NCBI GenBank assembly: GCA_015179045.1
Contig: WHUZ01000003.1
Span: 434,001-498,000, forward strand
Length of the DNA stretch: 64,000 bases
Source of the DNA: Kalaharituber pfeilii
Taxonomy: Eukaryota > Ascomycota > Pezizomycetes > Pezizales > Pezizaceae
Reading direction: 5' to 3'
In this document: piece after piece, positions 1 through 13,446 of the stretch
Numbering within the stretch: the first letter of the stretch is position 1
Layout: each line of letters opens with the position of its first letter
The notes under the pieces: model-generated
Databases searched by the model: none
Seen by the model: only the letters and a program-made list of their open reading frames with translations
Told to the model about the DNA's origin: nothing
Made by a program: the position numbers and the translations under genes

Positions 1-1614
1 AAAGGTGTTGGTGTATCCAGTTGCTGCAGGACAAAAAAGAAAAAAAAAAAATGAAGCGAGATGCGCAGAGCATGAAGTCAACTCCACATACTCCGTACAA
101 TATCAACGCAGCCATGACACAATATCAGGAGCAGATTTGCTTTCCCAGAGTAGGTAGCCTCGTGTCATTGCAGAGGCAAATGTAGAAAATAGCTGTGCAG
201 GCCAGTCACCAACGATGTACATGATCGAGACTGTTGGGGAGAAGTACAAGGGTGTACGAATAGAGTGGAGGGTTACCCTCAATGCAGTCTCAGCACCATC
301 AATGGAAGCAATGTCATAACCAGTGTAAAACCTTACTATGAAGTTAAAGGTTTCAGAGGCATTGAGCATACTTGTATTCAAAGCAACCAGGAATTTAAAG
401 CAGCATTTCGATAATGAGATCGCGAAATCAAATGAGGAAAACGGACGTCCGCTACCCACTTCCCATCCCAGCACTCCAACTACATTTTAGCATCATATCT
501 ACCATTACCATGGCACCACCATCCACCCATTACGAATGTATGTGCGTTGCCATTTTGGCCAATGGCTTCCATCAACAATAGATCTCCCAGACAAATTCAC
601 CAAATAAGATTGAAGAAGCAAGATCACAAAATAAAAGTCAAAGCCAAAATTAAAACACGCGAATAACCAAGCAAGCCATACGAGATACTAAGTATACCAT
701 CAGCGATCCCAACTTAAAAAAAAAAAAAATATATAGCAAACAGGAAATCGAAGCCAAACAAAACCTACCAACCAACCCGATGAAATGGAATAAGCATACT
801 GAAAAACAGAAGCAAGCAGAGAGGGTACATAGTGTAGATGACCGCAGTTTCAACCATCCGAGAGAAGACGACTCAGCGAAGCAACCCTACATAAACAGTA
901 TTGAACAAAGCGAGTGAGACAAAAGGTAGGACAAACGGAACAATAACCAATCCCTAACCGGAATACGATACATAAACGTGAGGATTAGAAAGTGATATGT
1001 TATCATCGTTCGCAAGGAAAACAAAGGTGGAGAAATAAACAAATTGTCAAACAATAACATAAAAATAAACCGGTGACCTTTGACATAGATTCAGTGCAAC
1101 AGTTCCACTCTGTAGGCGAACTACGTTTTGCGGCCCAGATCCAAAAAAAAAAAAAAAAGAAAGAAAAAAAAAGAAGAAAAAAAAAGAAAAGAGAAAATAA
1201 AAAAAGAGAAAAAGACAAGGAAAACATAGGCAGAAATTTCGTTATAAGGTTACCTCCAAGAAATTCCCAACATATAGGCAAACGAGGGAAATATGATAAA
1301 GGCCAGCTATTGCATTTTGAAGCCGAAATGAATCGTAGTTAGTGCCAAATAAAAATAAGAGAAGAAAAATTTTTCGGATCAAAACAGACCCAATGCCAAA
1401 GTTGCACCGTCACACACACACACAAAAAAAAAAAAAAAGGAAGACCCCCCTGAATGTGGAATAAAACAGAGGGAGAGAGGCGAGGCGATGCAACAATGTT
1501 TAGAAAAATGAAGAAGAAACTATGTCAAGGGGAATTCGAAATGAAGAGTGAAACATGCACCGTGTGCTAAATTCATATCAGAGGAACAGCTGCTACTCGA
1601 GTTGGAATTCTGCT
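1..1614. other. gene-poor stretch downstream of rsc7
   Basis: I see no convincing gene here. The stretch is AT-rich with several A-runs (about 721-729, 1142-1198, 1423-1438). The longest open frame, on the minus strand at 103-474, has no ATG at its start and resembles nothing I recognise; it could be an exon of a gene running off the left edge, but nothing supports that. The part nearest 1614 probably includes the rsc7 3' untranslated region. Confidence 0.5.
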
Positions 1615-2584
1615 TCACTGAGGAGGATTCCACCATTGTTGAGAAGTAGGGTTAGGCTTCCAGTTATGGGGCGCTGGTTGTTGGAGATAATGCTGTTGGG
1701 TCGAATACATGGGCTGGCCTACCTGGTGCTGTGGATGCATCAAAGAATGATGAGGCTGGGACAACGGCTGTGCATGCGGCTGCTGTGGGTGTTGTGGGTG
1801 AGAGGCTTGCGGTGCAGGCGGATGAAAGTAGGACTGCTGGTTGATGTATCCTGGATTGTGAAGCTGTTCCGGTTTGATACTTTGCCCCATCCTGTTTGGG
1901 GATTGCTGAGGTATATTCTGGTGCTGTTGCTGCTGCTGCTGCTGCTGCTGCTGTTGTTGTTGTTGTTGCACCTGATGTTGTTGCTGCTGTTGTTGCTGAT
2001 GATGATGAAGTGAAGACAACTGCTGAGGATTCATATGAGCTGGTGGATGAGGAGGCGCCAGTTGTGTATGCTGCTGAGGATGTGGATTATGTTGAGGCGG
2101 ATGAGGTATGGTGGGAGCAGGAACCTGCGGTTGAGGATTTGGTAATTGCTGGCCAATAGGGGCTTGGACTGGCTTGGGAGGTGACGACGTTGATTTATAG
2201 TAATTCGTATTGTATATTTCGCGGCGGTTATTACGGGCATTCTTAAGCGTAGCATTGTATCCACCAGCTTGATGAACTCCCTCGGCAAGCGCTTGTGAAG
2301 GTGTTGACTGCACTCGATCTTGGTATGGGGGCCCAGTAACCTCTTGACGTGGTCGAGGCACAGCAAGCAGTTCTTTGAAACGATCATTATCACTTGGATT
2401 GTGTGGCTGCTGTGGTAAATGAATCATTGGGAGGGTAGTAGCATTACCAGGAGCCGGGCCACCAAGCCCAGGTTGCACCATTTGTGGCTGTGGGGTTTCG
2501 ATGACCGATTCATGTTGATATGGCGGATCATGATGTGGCTGTTGAGTGGGTGGTGGCTGCTGAGTCTGCTGGGCCTGTTGGGCC

Positions 2585-2655
<71 letters not shown>

Positions 2656-3934
2656 CGCCTGCTGTGCCTGCTGTTCAGCTTGCTGCTGGCGCTGCTTTGC
2701 TGCACCAGGCCTTTTTTCTCCAGCCAAATCATCCTCTGTGAATCCTTGCTTTTTCGCCTTTGTCTCCCAATAATCATCGCGAACTCTCCTACCATTCACA
2801 ATTACCCTACTTCCAAACTGTCGAAACATGCTTCTAGCCGTGACAATAGCAATCTGTCTTGACCTGTAAGAGTATGGCAGGAGTTCTTGAGCTATGAGAT
2901 CATCCTTCTCGGCTTGAGTAGCTATGATTTTATACAAGCTCCTGTTCTTGTTAAAGAGAAGATATGAATCACGATATCCAAGTACTCGTGCACATTCAGT
3001 GGCAAGCATAAATAATTTGTCACCCCTGTTAGGGACATGGAATGTTCGACATCTATATTCCCTTCCATTCACAAGGTGACCAGTTGGCAACACTTTCTTA
3101 TCACCCTCCTCGTCAAATTCTCGAGGGATGTATTCGTCCCCTTCAGGAGTAAGCTGATCTGTAGTATGATCACGAACAGTAGGGAGGGCTTTAACCACGG
3201 GTTTAGGTTGTGCTGGCTTTGGTGGCGTTGCAGTGACTGGCGCCTGTTGAGGAGCGGCCTCTACTGGTTGCACCTGATGACTCTGAGGAGGTGGTAACTG
3301 CTGCTGCGGTGGTGGTGCCTGCTGTTGCTGCTGCTGCTGAGGTTGTTGCTGAGGTTGTTGCTGTTGCTGCTGCTGTAGCGGCTGCTGTGGTTGTTGTGGC
3401 TGCTGCTGCTGCTGTTGCGGTGACTGTATAGATTGCTGTGGTTGCTGAGGGGTAGAGTTCAAATTTGGGCTTGGTGGAACTGCTGCACCACCTTTGTTCT
3501 TTGGAGGGCGCCCTCGTTTTCTCCTCACCGGCTCCTCTGCAGTGCCTGAGAGGCATAGTTAGTTAAAAGAAAATGCCCAAAATTATCCTAGTTTGGGAGA
3601 ACTTTGTCCACCACGTACCTGGATTGATATCATCATTGGTGACTTGACCTTCCCGATATACCTCGGGAGACCGACTTCTTTTGATTCCTCTTGGACTTGC
3701 GTCAATCACGGGAACGCGGGGCTTGGAGTCCGTGGTATAGTCGTGCGTCGATGGAGTGCCGTAAAAGCTCGGAGGTATTGCTCTGATTTGTGTTTGATGA
3801 GGAGCTGCAAAAGCGCCGGCTGGGTTGAGCGTGGCTGGATTGATCGTTCCCGAGCCGTCCAGCTCACCGCCGTTATTCATCATTGTCGATTGCGACGACG
3901 AAAACATGTGGGGAAAGCGTGCCGAAGGAGTCAT
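1615..3934 (-). CDS. rsc7: RSC chromatin-remodelling complex subunit Rsc7/Swp82 family
   Basis: Subunit of the RSC/SWI-SNF ATP-dependent nucleosome remodelling complex, acting in the nucleus. Two exons are inferred, 3934-3619 and 3545-1615, around a 73-nt intron with donor GTACGT and acceptor CTCAG; the join reads NPG-TAEEPV and stays in frame. The protein is about 748 residues from the ATG at 3934, or 739 from the in-frame ATG at 3907; which start is used is open. An AT-hook-like basic patch (KRGRPPK) opens exon 2. The conserved Rsc7/Swp82 domain (PTGHLVNGREYRCRTFHVPN onward, through RQIAIVTARSMFRQFGSRVI) lies near residues 250-370. Flanking regions are Gln/Pro-rich, with one run of about 25 Gln written in mixed CAG/CAA codons (2580-2656) and a Q/H/P-rich C-terminal half. 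Family identity is clear; the low-complexity tail is probably disordered. Confidence 0.9.
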
Positions 3935-4680
3935 GCAGCGCCTATTCCTCGAGGTAGGGGGGATGGAGGGAGGTGGGGTGAAGGGGGGGGGGGAGGGGGG
4001 GATGCTCCCAAGCGAAACTCTGTCTTGGTAGTGGTTGGTGGTGGAGATTGGACGTGAAAGTTGGTGAGCTGTGACGAGAAGGTGGGGTGGTAGACAAAGA
4101 AATCGACCTATGTTCCTTTTGGTGTCGTGTCGACGGAGCGCAAGGTTGGGTCTACGAAGAAATGGAGGGGTGAGGGGAGGATGGCGGTTGGCTAGATGCT
4201 GCTTGGATCTGGGTGGTGACCGATCGGGTCCACTAAAACTGAGGGATGGTATGTAGTGCAAATGCTAGTCAAGATAATACGTGAGTACCTTGCGCTGTAG
4301 TGCGTTTGCATGAATCAACGGTCAAGCAGCGGTTCCCTGGCGCGTGATTGGCTGCGAGAAGTTCCTTTCTTTTTTTTCTTTTTTTTTCTTTCCTTTTTTT
4401 TTTTTTTTTTTTCTCGCTTGGAATGGTTAAGAGGCTTTAGTCGCTCAATCTCATTGGACTGTGGCTCAGAGTAGGAAGGGGCCTCTTCGTAGAAGGGGGG
4501 GGGAGGAAAGAACCGTTGCGGATCCTGTGAATGTCGCGGCGGAATGGGAAACCCAGCGAGATAAGGGTAGGTACGGGTGTTATTGTCACTGTGGTGCACG
4601 TTCGCTCGAAGAGGGCCAGAAGCAATTGGTAGGATGGGTGCGGAGTGTGGAGGGTAGCCAGTGGGTGTGTGTGGGTGGTG

Positions 4681-4735
4681 TATGCGTGCGTGTGCGTGCG
4701 TGTGCGTGCGTGCGTGCGTGCGTGCGTGCGTGTGG
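4681..4735. repeat. GTGC/GTGT tetranucleotide microsatellite
   Basis: About 55 nt of alternating GTGC and GTGT units, embedded in the G-rich tract upstream of rsc7. Confidence 0.85.
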
Positions 4736-5083
4736 AGGTGTATGAACGCAGAGGGAGGGTGGGTGGGGGAGGACAGGGTGGTTGGGATGTGACCTTGCAG
4801 TTTTCTTGTCGCGCTTGCTTTTTAATTTTATTTTATTTTTATTTTTTTAGAAAAATAAAAGCAGTTCAGACGACAGTAACTGCCATCACTCCAGGGTGCG
4901 AGAGGGGGAGGGGGTATCAGAGATGGCTCCTGAGGCGAGTAGTATCTTGGGACGGGTGTCGGGAGATTATTATTTGCGAGGAGGGGGCTGCAGGCAGGAT
5001 GGAGGTGTGGATGATGGGGGAGGGGGCAGGGAGGGTGACAGTGGAGCGGGAGGGGTGTGGGGGAGGGGTGCTGCGTCGCTGCG

Positions 5084-5130
5084 TTGCTGCTGGGGCTGCT
5101 GGGGCTGCTGGGGCTGCTGGGGCTGCTGGG
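5084..5130. repeat. 9-bp tandem repeat (GCTGCTGGG)
   Basis: About five consecutive copies of a 9-nt unit, GCTGCTGGG or a rotation of it. Nearby at about 5385-5442 is a separate GGGAG-type repeat, and at about 5530-5600 a GGC/GGT/GCT-type repeat. Confidence 0.85.
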
Positions 5131-6260
5131 CCGGCTGCTGCTATGGGCAGGAACCAGGAATGGGGGTGGGCCAGGATGGCTGGCTGGTCGAGCGAGGGAA
5201 TGGAGAGCGGCCGTAGCAGACGTCGCGGGGGGGGAGGAGGGGGGGAGGGCGCAGGATCCTCTCGTGTAAGAGTTGGTTTATTGAATCCGAGAATGCGGAG
5301 GGATCAGGATCAGGTCAAGATGGGGGATGGAGGGTAGGCAGCAAGCGTTGAGGATGGGGACAGGGCTGGCTGTGGGACGTATGTATTGTATTGGGGGGGA
5401 GGGAGGGGAGGGAGGGGAGGGGAGGGGAGGGAGGGGAGGGGGTTCGAGGGCGCGGTGCTGGCGCAGCGTGCGTGGGTGTGGGCGTTTGGATGGCCTGGGA
5501 GCGTGCGCTGCGTCGCTGCTGCTGGGCGAGGCGGCGGCGGCGGCGGCGGCGGTGGTGGTGGTGCTGGTGCTGGTGGTGCTGGTGGTGCTGGTGGTGTGGA
5601 GGTGGAAGGGCGTGCGCGAGGCCGGCTCACCCCGCCCACTTTTAACCCCAGCTAGCCCGCCAGCCTACGTGCTCGCCCGCACAGCCCAGCACCGCGCTGA
5701 GCCTAGCCCGCGCTGCTCCTGCGCATCAGCACCACCCCCCCCCCCCCACCCCCCCCCCCCGTCCCCAGTTCGCTGCCTGGCCGCTGCACGACCTTGCTGC
5801 GGAACGGGACCGGCAGGGACTGGCCTCACGCGGGCGGCGCAGATGCGATAATGTCCCCCCCCCTCCCACCCGGCACGCTGCACCCAAACTGAGGCCCGTC
5901 CGCCGATGGTCGCCCGGTTCTGTCATATCTACAGCTCAGAATGAGTACACTTCACGAGCACTCTATGTTATGCTGCTCTACCTGCTCGACCTTCCGCCTC
6001 TCAATCGTGAGATTAAGTAGGGATTAGGACGCACGCTGCCCCAGACTACCCGCTGGCGGCGTCCCTTGCTCGACTCCTCTGGCTTAACCCGCACGTGTGA
6101 CCTGCGCTCCCCCCCCCCCCCCCCCCCCCCCCACCCTCCCCCATCCGTAACAAATAAGATCTAAAAAATTCACTTGTCCATTCCGCATTCGAGCGACTTT
6201 TTCGTAAGTTTGTCTGTGCTTATGCTCCCAATTGTAAGCACCCCCCCCCCCCCAGGCTCA

Positions 6261-9200
6261 TACAATGCACATACAGATCTGTGGTGAGTAAACTGGTGGA
6301 AAGCAGGATAAGCCGCAGGATCGGGCATACAGCCTCTCCAAATTTGCTGGTCCTCTATTATGCTTTCGTCGGTGGATAGCCAGCGCTATCTGCACATACA
6401 CACAAACACACACACACACACACACATCGGCAAAGCAATGTGCAAGAAGTTTGATGTCGCAATAGGCCTGCTCTATATCACACTCCGCTCGCCTGATGCA
6501 GCTTTATTTTCGAACCCTATAAACAAGTACAAGCTCGATCTGGATACTGTACTGTATCGTTCGCATCCAGGGATAACAAGTGGCTTCGTACTTCCTACTA
6601 GTTGCATCTTAGTTCTTATCGCTTTTTTCACATGGTGGACAGCTGTGGCCACAGGCAATCAATAATTTATAAGAAATGGTCATCTGTCTGCCTATCATTA
6701 CTCTATTTGGTATTCCACCTCTTTCCAATTTTTGTGGGCTGCTGGCACATCGTTGCAAGACGGCCACCTTGATTTTCTCCACATGGCTGCTAGATATGAT
6801 TTTGTATTTTCAAGAGTAAATATGCAAGACTTGCTTGTCGGCAGTCCTCTCTCAGCGACTAATAGTACGATAGTAGACAAACTAGGCTGATTTTCGGCTT
6901 TTGTGGATACCTGCGACGCTGTCAGGTTTCCTCGTTGTGATTGTGTGCACAAGTTAGGTAGGACAAGGAAATATGAAGCTGCTATTCTTAAACCGATTCC
7001 TTGCATCTCCGCGGCCATCACAATGGTCATACGGTAGTCTTGCCCCAACAAACCCTTCCATGATAATATCCATTGAAAGCTGAGAACACTCCCAAGCTAT
7101 ATCGTTGTAGAGATCCTATCTAACCAGACCACCCACCTACGGTGTTTTGATCCTGCAACTGATTTCATCCGCCAGATGTAAATTGGCTTTGCTCATAGAC
7201 TGTTATGATTGTGGTTGATGACAGTGGCCGACCCAAAATCTGCTTATACGCCGTGGACATAATTCTATGTTTAGCATAGAGACACAAATGCACATGCTCT
7301 TAAACCTGACGTCAAGCTGTAGCGAAGCCGTTCAATGATTATTTGTAGGCTCTGTCATTGTCTTCTTTAGAAGTGAACCAGTCTAAATCTTCAGGGATTA
7401 AGATTCAGCATTGTGTGCCTGAAGACCTCACTAAGGTTAGAGCATTACCGTGGCCTGCATCGCCGAGTCTTTCTGCATGAGGGAATCCCTTGCTATTCGT
7501 TGCATGTCCTTGCCCCAGGACTAGGATGACCTCTGCACAATTCTCCAATATGACCCCTCTTTCTCTGAAAGATAGCAATTTAGCCGTTTGAGGGTTTATA
7601 CTTTACTCTAGGGGTGCGAATTGTTTCTAATCCAATAGAGGGCGTGGCATAGTAGCACTCATTGTCAAAGAAACCCACGGTGATATCTAGCAACGTGATA
7701 CCTAGCTGCCAGGGTTCGCGCGCAAGAGAATGTGCTACAGCAGAATAAACATTCAGGAGTGGGTCACATATCAGCTTTCGAGGGTGTTGAGTGTGAAGCC
7801 ATGCTCCCTTAGACGGCAGACCCAGAGCACTGGGTTGCAGTGAATGGATGCAATGTTTCCCAGAAAATCATTCCTCACTGATTTGCAGGAATGTGGTGTG
7901 GAGGTATGCTCAAGCAATTCATTTAGCAAGGCTAGTTTGGGGGAGAGGCGGTTTGTGGGCAATGGAGGGTGTGGGGTGCTGCGTGGTGATTGTGGGGACG
8001 AAGGTGTGGGGCAGACGCGAGCCAGGTGTATGATAGCACAGCTGACATGGGTCGTGTGGCTCGCCTCGGCGCTGGAATGTGGCGTGGAGGCTCGCGTGTG
8101 CTGCCATACAGAAAACCCACACACAACGCCCTATGGCCGCCCCGCTCCCATGGAACTACAATATTGACGACTCAATCCCCACATCTCGAAGCCCTAGGCA
8201 CGCTGCCTCACTGCGTCGCCCAAGCACAGGCCATAAGCGTGCTACACAGACCCGTAGAGCCGCATCCGGGGTCTGAAATTTTACCCCTAGGCTTGTGCAT
8301 CTGAAGCCCACCATACACGCACCAGCAAGCTTCGCGACCAGCCTTGATTCAGGAATTCTGAGACCTCATCCAGACCCCTACCACTGCAAGCTTGCCGCTG
8401 AGTAGTCGAAGGGTCCTTGCCCCTGGGGCACCATACCTTTTATTACATAACATTGAAGTGCAGATCTTGTGTCCCATAAGATGGCGAGCCGCTTTGAAGA
8501 TGCCTCTTGCGGACCACATCACATCCCACGGCACTTAATATCTTGTCGGAAGGCTTTGTGCGGTCTGGCAGGGACAAATGTCAGAATTGCTCGTGAACTC
8601 TATCTTCGGTGAGATATTCCGTGCTCATTGAGGTTTCGCTCACCTTGCACGGTTCAATGCCTCCCGCAAATGCAAGTAGCAAAGGTTAGTTCCCTTAATG
8701 GGGGTAGCACATTACTCTTACAAGCTTGTGTATCTAACTGTCTCACACCTCTATCATTGATGAAGTACATATGATGTTAATATCCCGTTGTTACAGTTCA
8801 TAATCTTGTGCTCTTTGTTCACATCCTGCAGGGACTTCAGCATATCCGTATGGCATTCCATCGATTTACATCCCAATATCCTCAAAAGTACGGATGTCAT
8901 AGAGCATGAAATGGCGTTCTACGATGTAACATCTTACAAACTGTCCAGAATCGAAGTCTGTCACTACAAAATAGCACCTTGAAGCTTACAAGAAGTGATG
9001 ACTCGGAAAAACGATTCTACTTTTTTCGTGAGATTTGAACGGAAACCTATGCTAGGTGGTTAGAAGGGAAAAGCACTCAGTGATCGTAATGACAGAAAAC
9101 CTGAAAAGCGTGTCATTGGTACAGGTCCCACTTGTCAGTGTGATGACAGCATTCACAGAATTACAAGCATTGATGATGCCCTCCGCGTTTGCTACCAAAC

Positions 9201-12200
9201 AGAAACTGTGAGAGCGGAGTGCATACAGCTGCTTTGACGCTAGCAGTTATATGAATGTCGAGGCTATGACACGAGGCACTACTGCCTACCTGTAGATAAG
9301 CGTATTGATCCTTATGCTGTCTATACCGAACGATGCTCGTCGAAGCCTTGCATTAACTGCTTTGCAGTTTCTAGGATCCGGACAAGTCACTCAGCCATGA
9401 TACATTAGGAATTGACACACCACACGCGCTGATATTGGCGGATATAAGCTATCTGTTCTCAGGAAGCTTTTAGTTATGACCAAGCCCAGATCCGCATAGA
9501 TGATAGGTTAGTTCATCGTCGGTTCTCTCCTATGAATTACTGACAATAGAAACAGCTCCTACCATGACGATTTCATAGAAGAAATGACAATGCTTCTTGC
9601 TCTCTCCAAGAAACTGAAGAGGAACGTACGGACGCCGGTGAATTCAACCTTGCCAGCCGTCAGACCGAGGCCTCAAACCCCCATTGATACCAAACAGAGT
9701 ACCTCGAAGGAACGAACTCTCTCGTTGGAGAGTTCAAGAGTTCATGCTTCTCGCCAATGTTAGTGTAGCTCGTAAGATTACGAAGCGTTTCCGCAGGCTG
9801 TAATGCTTTATTGATATGATGTATCCCGCTCCAGATTCAATTGAAAGTTTGCAAGGGCATGACTTTGTATAGACTCTTCAAGAGCACCTGTAGGTTCATT
9901 AGACGCATGCGTGAATCCCAACGATCCATTTTCCAATATCCTTGTGCGTATCATTGTAACAAAATGTATGCCTGCTGCAGCGCTATTTCTGCTCCAGACC
10001 AACCGTATCCCGAGTTCCGGTATATGTGCTAGCATCTGAGATCTACATCAACATTACCTCGCCCATCCCACACTACGCAGACATGGTTGCACACCATCAG
10101 CTAGCTGCTGCTATTGGCTATGAACAAACTCAATTCATCGCCCTGCCATGGAGAATAGCTGCAAGCGGGGTTACGTGAAATATATATATTAAAAAAAAAA
10201 AAAAAAAGCATTACTTCACTTTAAGGGCCAACTTGAGCGATTTCCAGAACATTAACGTCCGACACAGAGGCACACAGTTTGTGGGCCAGTAGAGTGGAAT
10301 ACGATTTTGGCCAACACTCAAGAACCGAGAAATGGAAGAGGAAGCATACGTGATGGGGATACACAACAGTGGGTTTGTGGTATTTATGCCAAGTTCTGGG
10401 ATTGAGATTGAAGGGTTAATTAAAACGAAGGAGTGCCGGGGATACAGGGCGAGGTTGAGGCATACGATCGTAGAGCTATGTTTTGTCTGTGCCGGAGAGC
10501 GATGGGAAGCAGTGGAATTTGGCGTTGTTTGAGAAGATTGTAATGAGGGCGAGGAATGTGAAGGGGGAAATTACAGAGATAAAATTAGATTTGGTGAAAG
10601 TTTGAAGGATGTAGATCTCATTCTTTATACCCTCCAACGGCTCTATTTAGTTGTGAGAGTGGTTATAAACAGCAATATGGAAGGCCGAAGTTGAGGGTAA
10701 CAGAGACTGATCAGCAGAATGAAAGGTAGCAAAAATCAAGAAAATTAAGCGAATTAATGTCCATGGAGTGTATTCAAGGGCTGCCGTGCCCTTGTCGATA
10801 TCTGCATCAAGAGGCTGGGCGATAATATTTAGGGATGTATATGAAGTTCTAAGCTCGTTCAGGTAATGAAGTCGATTGGCGTATTGGTGCCAGAACCATG
10901 ATAGTTGTTCTATGCATTCTGAAATCCTACATTTACATTGCACAAATGGTACCCTGTACTTGTTCTCGCAGTACCGATTTGGTTTGACGGCTAACAGTGA
11001 TAGTGGAGAGGAACCACTTATCGGATGGGCGGCTTTATTCTTGGTTACCTGCTACAAGAGCAATGCACATAACCTTTTTCATTATTATCTGAATACACGA
11101 TGATAGCTCTATAGAATCATCTCAAGTGACCAGCAGAGCAATTGTAATCATTTCTTTTTTTTTTCGTGGTATGTTCCAACAGTTCCCAATTGGGTTCGCC
11201 AATATATCAGAGAGGATGTACCCAATTACTTGTTGAACAATTCCAACTTGCACTCGTCTGGTTTCTTCAAGATAAACCTTCCATTCTTATTCAGGCAAAT
11301 GCAATGCAACTTCTAAATCTTTTACCAATCTACTTCACTGATGTACATTTGAACACAGATATATCCATCTTCTATCTTGGACAGTCAGACATTGTCAAAG
11401 ATATGCAAGCTAGTTTCAATGCAGGCAACAGAATTTCTCACTTTGAGGCAGGGGAAACTTGCTCATAGGCACTGCTTCTCAGTTTCCAATATCAGGTAGG
11501 AATTTTCTCACATCATATAGCATCATGTGAGTTCATATGACTACGTTGACTTCGTGATGCCCGTAAAGCTTACAGAGCGAAAATACCCTGCTAATCTAAC
11601 TTCCTCCGAGATTCAAGCATCAAAGGCAACAAATTCGGCATAAGAGAGAACAATTACAGAATCGAAGTAGTCTTTTATCATTGTTTTAGAAAGGTATTTG
11701 GTCATGATATCAAGCGTAGGTGCGAATAAAGCATGCTAGCATGCTCATGATCCATGTTGATTTCACGCTACAAAGTCGGAGGGGTTGAGATGTATGCCTC
11801 CTTCAGGGAGTAAGCAGGCTCGAGGGTGCAGATCATGAATATAGATAGCCATTACTGGGGGAGTGGGGAGGTGCTGGAAATTGTTATTGATCTAGTAAAA
11901 GGAAAAGGGCTTGCGAAATCAGTGATTAGATTTATTCTTGGGCACTTGAGCGGTTGACTATTTAATTGGCATTTATGTCGTCTGTAAGTTCTGATCGACA
12001 TAGCGGTGTCTCCTTGCTCAATTGCTTGAACACAGACCAACCTTACAGTAAGGGTTTATATAGTTCGAGACTGGCTTTTAGATATATAGACTGGCATTTA
12101 ACATACAGGTTAGCTGGAAGTGCTGAAGGAGGCGGTAGTGCTAAGAGTGGTTCTGAATGTCACCATTGGATGATGATTGAGAGGAAGTGAAGTGACATCG

Positions 12201-12597
12201 CGTTATGCTTGCAGCAGTCAAACATCCTACATCTGTGTATACTTAACATTCAAGTACTTAAATAGATGTACTTATGTATTCAATGCACGATCATAGTCAA
12301 CGGCCAGATTCTGTCATATCTGGACGCAGTTTGGCTATGACGGACTGCTGTGCGAGATCGCCTAGAAACTTGTAGACGTAGGGCAAAAGAACTTTATGAA
12401 ACAGAGCCTGTGGAAGAGAGCCTTTGAAGGCAGTAGGGCATCCTCAAGGTTGGGTACACTATGGGTGATCTACTGTAGTTTTGCAATTGGGTCTTAGCAT
12501 ATACTGGTCATGCTGGCTGTGTAGCATAAGCCGCATAGAACAGCGCCTTGCATGCATATGCATATAGATATCGCTACCAGCACTACTAGTATACTAG
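6261..12597. other. gene-poor AT-rich stretch
   Basis: More than 6 kb without a convincing gene. Open frames are short (under about 120 codons), often lack an ATG, and show no domain. It holds a CA-dinucleotide run (about 6394-6426) and an A-run (10191-10207). I searched visually for tRNA-like T-loop motifs and transposase signatures and saw none. Confidence 0.45.
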
Positions 12598-13446
12598 CTA
12601 GTAAAATAAGTAGTATTCGGACAGGGGGCTCATGGATAGTATTCGCTATAGTATTTAGCATAAAACTAGTCCTAAATTTCATGGTAGCAGTGTCTGAAGT
12701 TTATTACGTAAAAGCTATTCGAACAGCTGACATAATGAATTTGGGTCTCTTCAATGCCAGTATCTAGTACCTAAGTATGTCCTGCTGCTCGAATAGCTGT
12801 AAGCGGGCTTATGCAATTTTAAAAAACAAAAGGTACCTAAGTATCAGAGTATCAGAGAGCAGTGATATTCTAATAGGTTTGGAGATTTCAAGACTGTTCT
12901 AAGGGCCATTTCGGAGTTGCCTTAGAGGCTGTTGACATGCTATTTCAGAGGCGGGCTATTCGAGAGGCGGCTCCAAAGGCTGCACGGGATGAGAGTGACC
13001 TCTGGAGGCTGCTCCGGAGGCTCGGGATGAGAGACTGCTCTGGAGGCTGCATGAGAGGCCGTCCCGGAGGCCGCACAGGATGAGAGGCTGTCCCGAAAGC
13101 TGATAGGGATGAGAAGCTGTTCGAGACGCTGTTCTGGAGGCTCCCTATATTGTTCCAATAGTTATCATATATTCGGTATCAAGCAACCACCAGAGCAGCC
13201 TCTCAAATAGCCAGCCTCTGAAATAGCATGCACAATCTATTAGAATATTAGTACATTCTGATGCATTGATACTATTGTATTAGACTGGTATTCAGACCCA
13301 AATTCATTATGTCAGCTGTCCGAATAGCTTTTACGTAATAAACTTCGGACAACTTCTACCATGAAATTTGGACTAGTCTCATGCCAAATACTGCGTAGCG
13401 CATAATATGCGTGAGCCCCTTGTCCGAATACTTATTTTAGTATTCA
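12598..13446. mobile_element. fold-back (large inverted repeat) element
   Basis: Two arms of about 170 nt, 12598-12768 and 13278-13446, are inverted copies of each other at high but imperfect identity. Shared landmarks include TTTATTACGTAAAAGCTATT, ACAGCTGACATAATGAATTT and AAATTTCATGGTAG, in the same order with small differences. A second pair of inverted arms (12936-12973 and 13193-13230, CATGCTATTTCAGAGGC) is nested inside. No open frame of useful size lies between the arms, so this is a non-autonomous element. The arms belong to the same repeat family as 53603-53780. The transposon superfamily is not clear. Confidence 0.75.
12936..13230. repeat. GGAGGCTG minisatellite-like core inside the fold-back element
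   Basis: The centre is built from degenerate copies of a GAGGCTG/GGAGGCTGC and GGATGAGAG unit (about 12950-13145), bounded by inverted arms with CATGCTATTTCAGAGGC. It looks like a tandem repeat that has drifted. No coding potential is visible. Confidence 0.65.

Larger units (their letters stand above)
3935..6260. repeat. G-rich low-complexity tract upstream of rsc7
   Basis: This stretch sits upstream of rsc7 and is dominated by G-runs on the plus strand up to about 5.7 kb, then C-runs (5736-5762, 6110-6132, 6240-6254). Many overlapping open frames are side products of this composition (Gly/Arg/Trp on one strand, Pro/Ala on the other). A T-rich run is at 4368-4412. The rsc7 promoter and leader must lie near its left end. 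I find no gene with a recognisable domain. Confidence 0.6.

Noticed and set aside
1555..2159. Leu- and Val/Ala-rich plus-strand frames opposite rsc7
   Set aside because: They are the antisense reading of the CAG/CAA glutamine repeats; the minus-strand Rsc7 domain explains the sequence.
4645..5655. Long Gly/Arg/Trp and Pro-rich frames in the G-rich tract
   Set aside because: Open frames arise from the lack of A/T and thus of stops; no domain, and frames exist on both strands.
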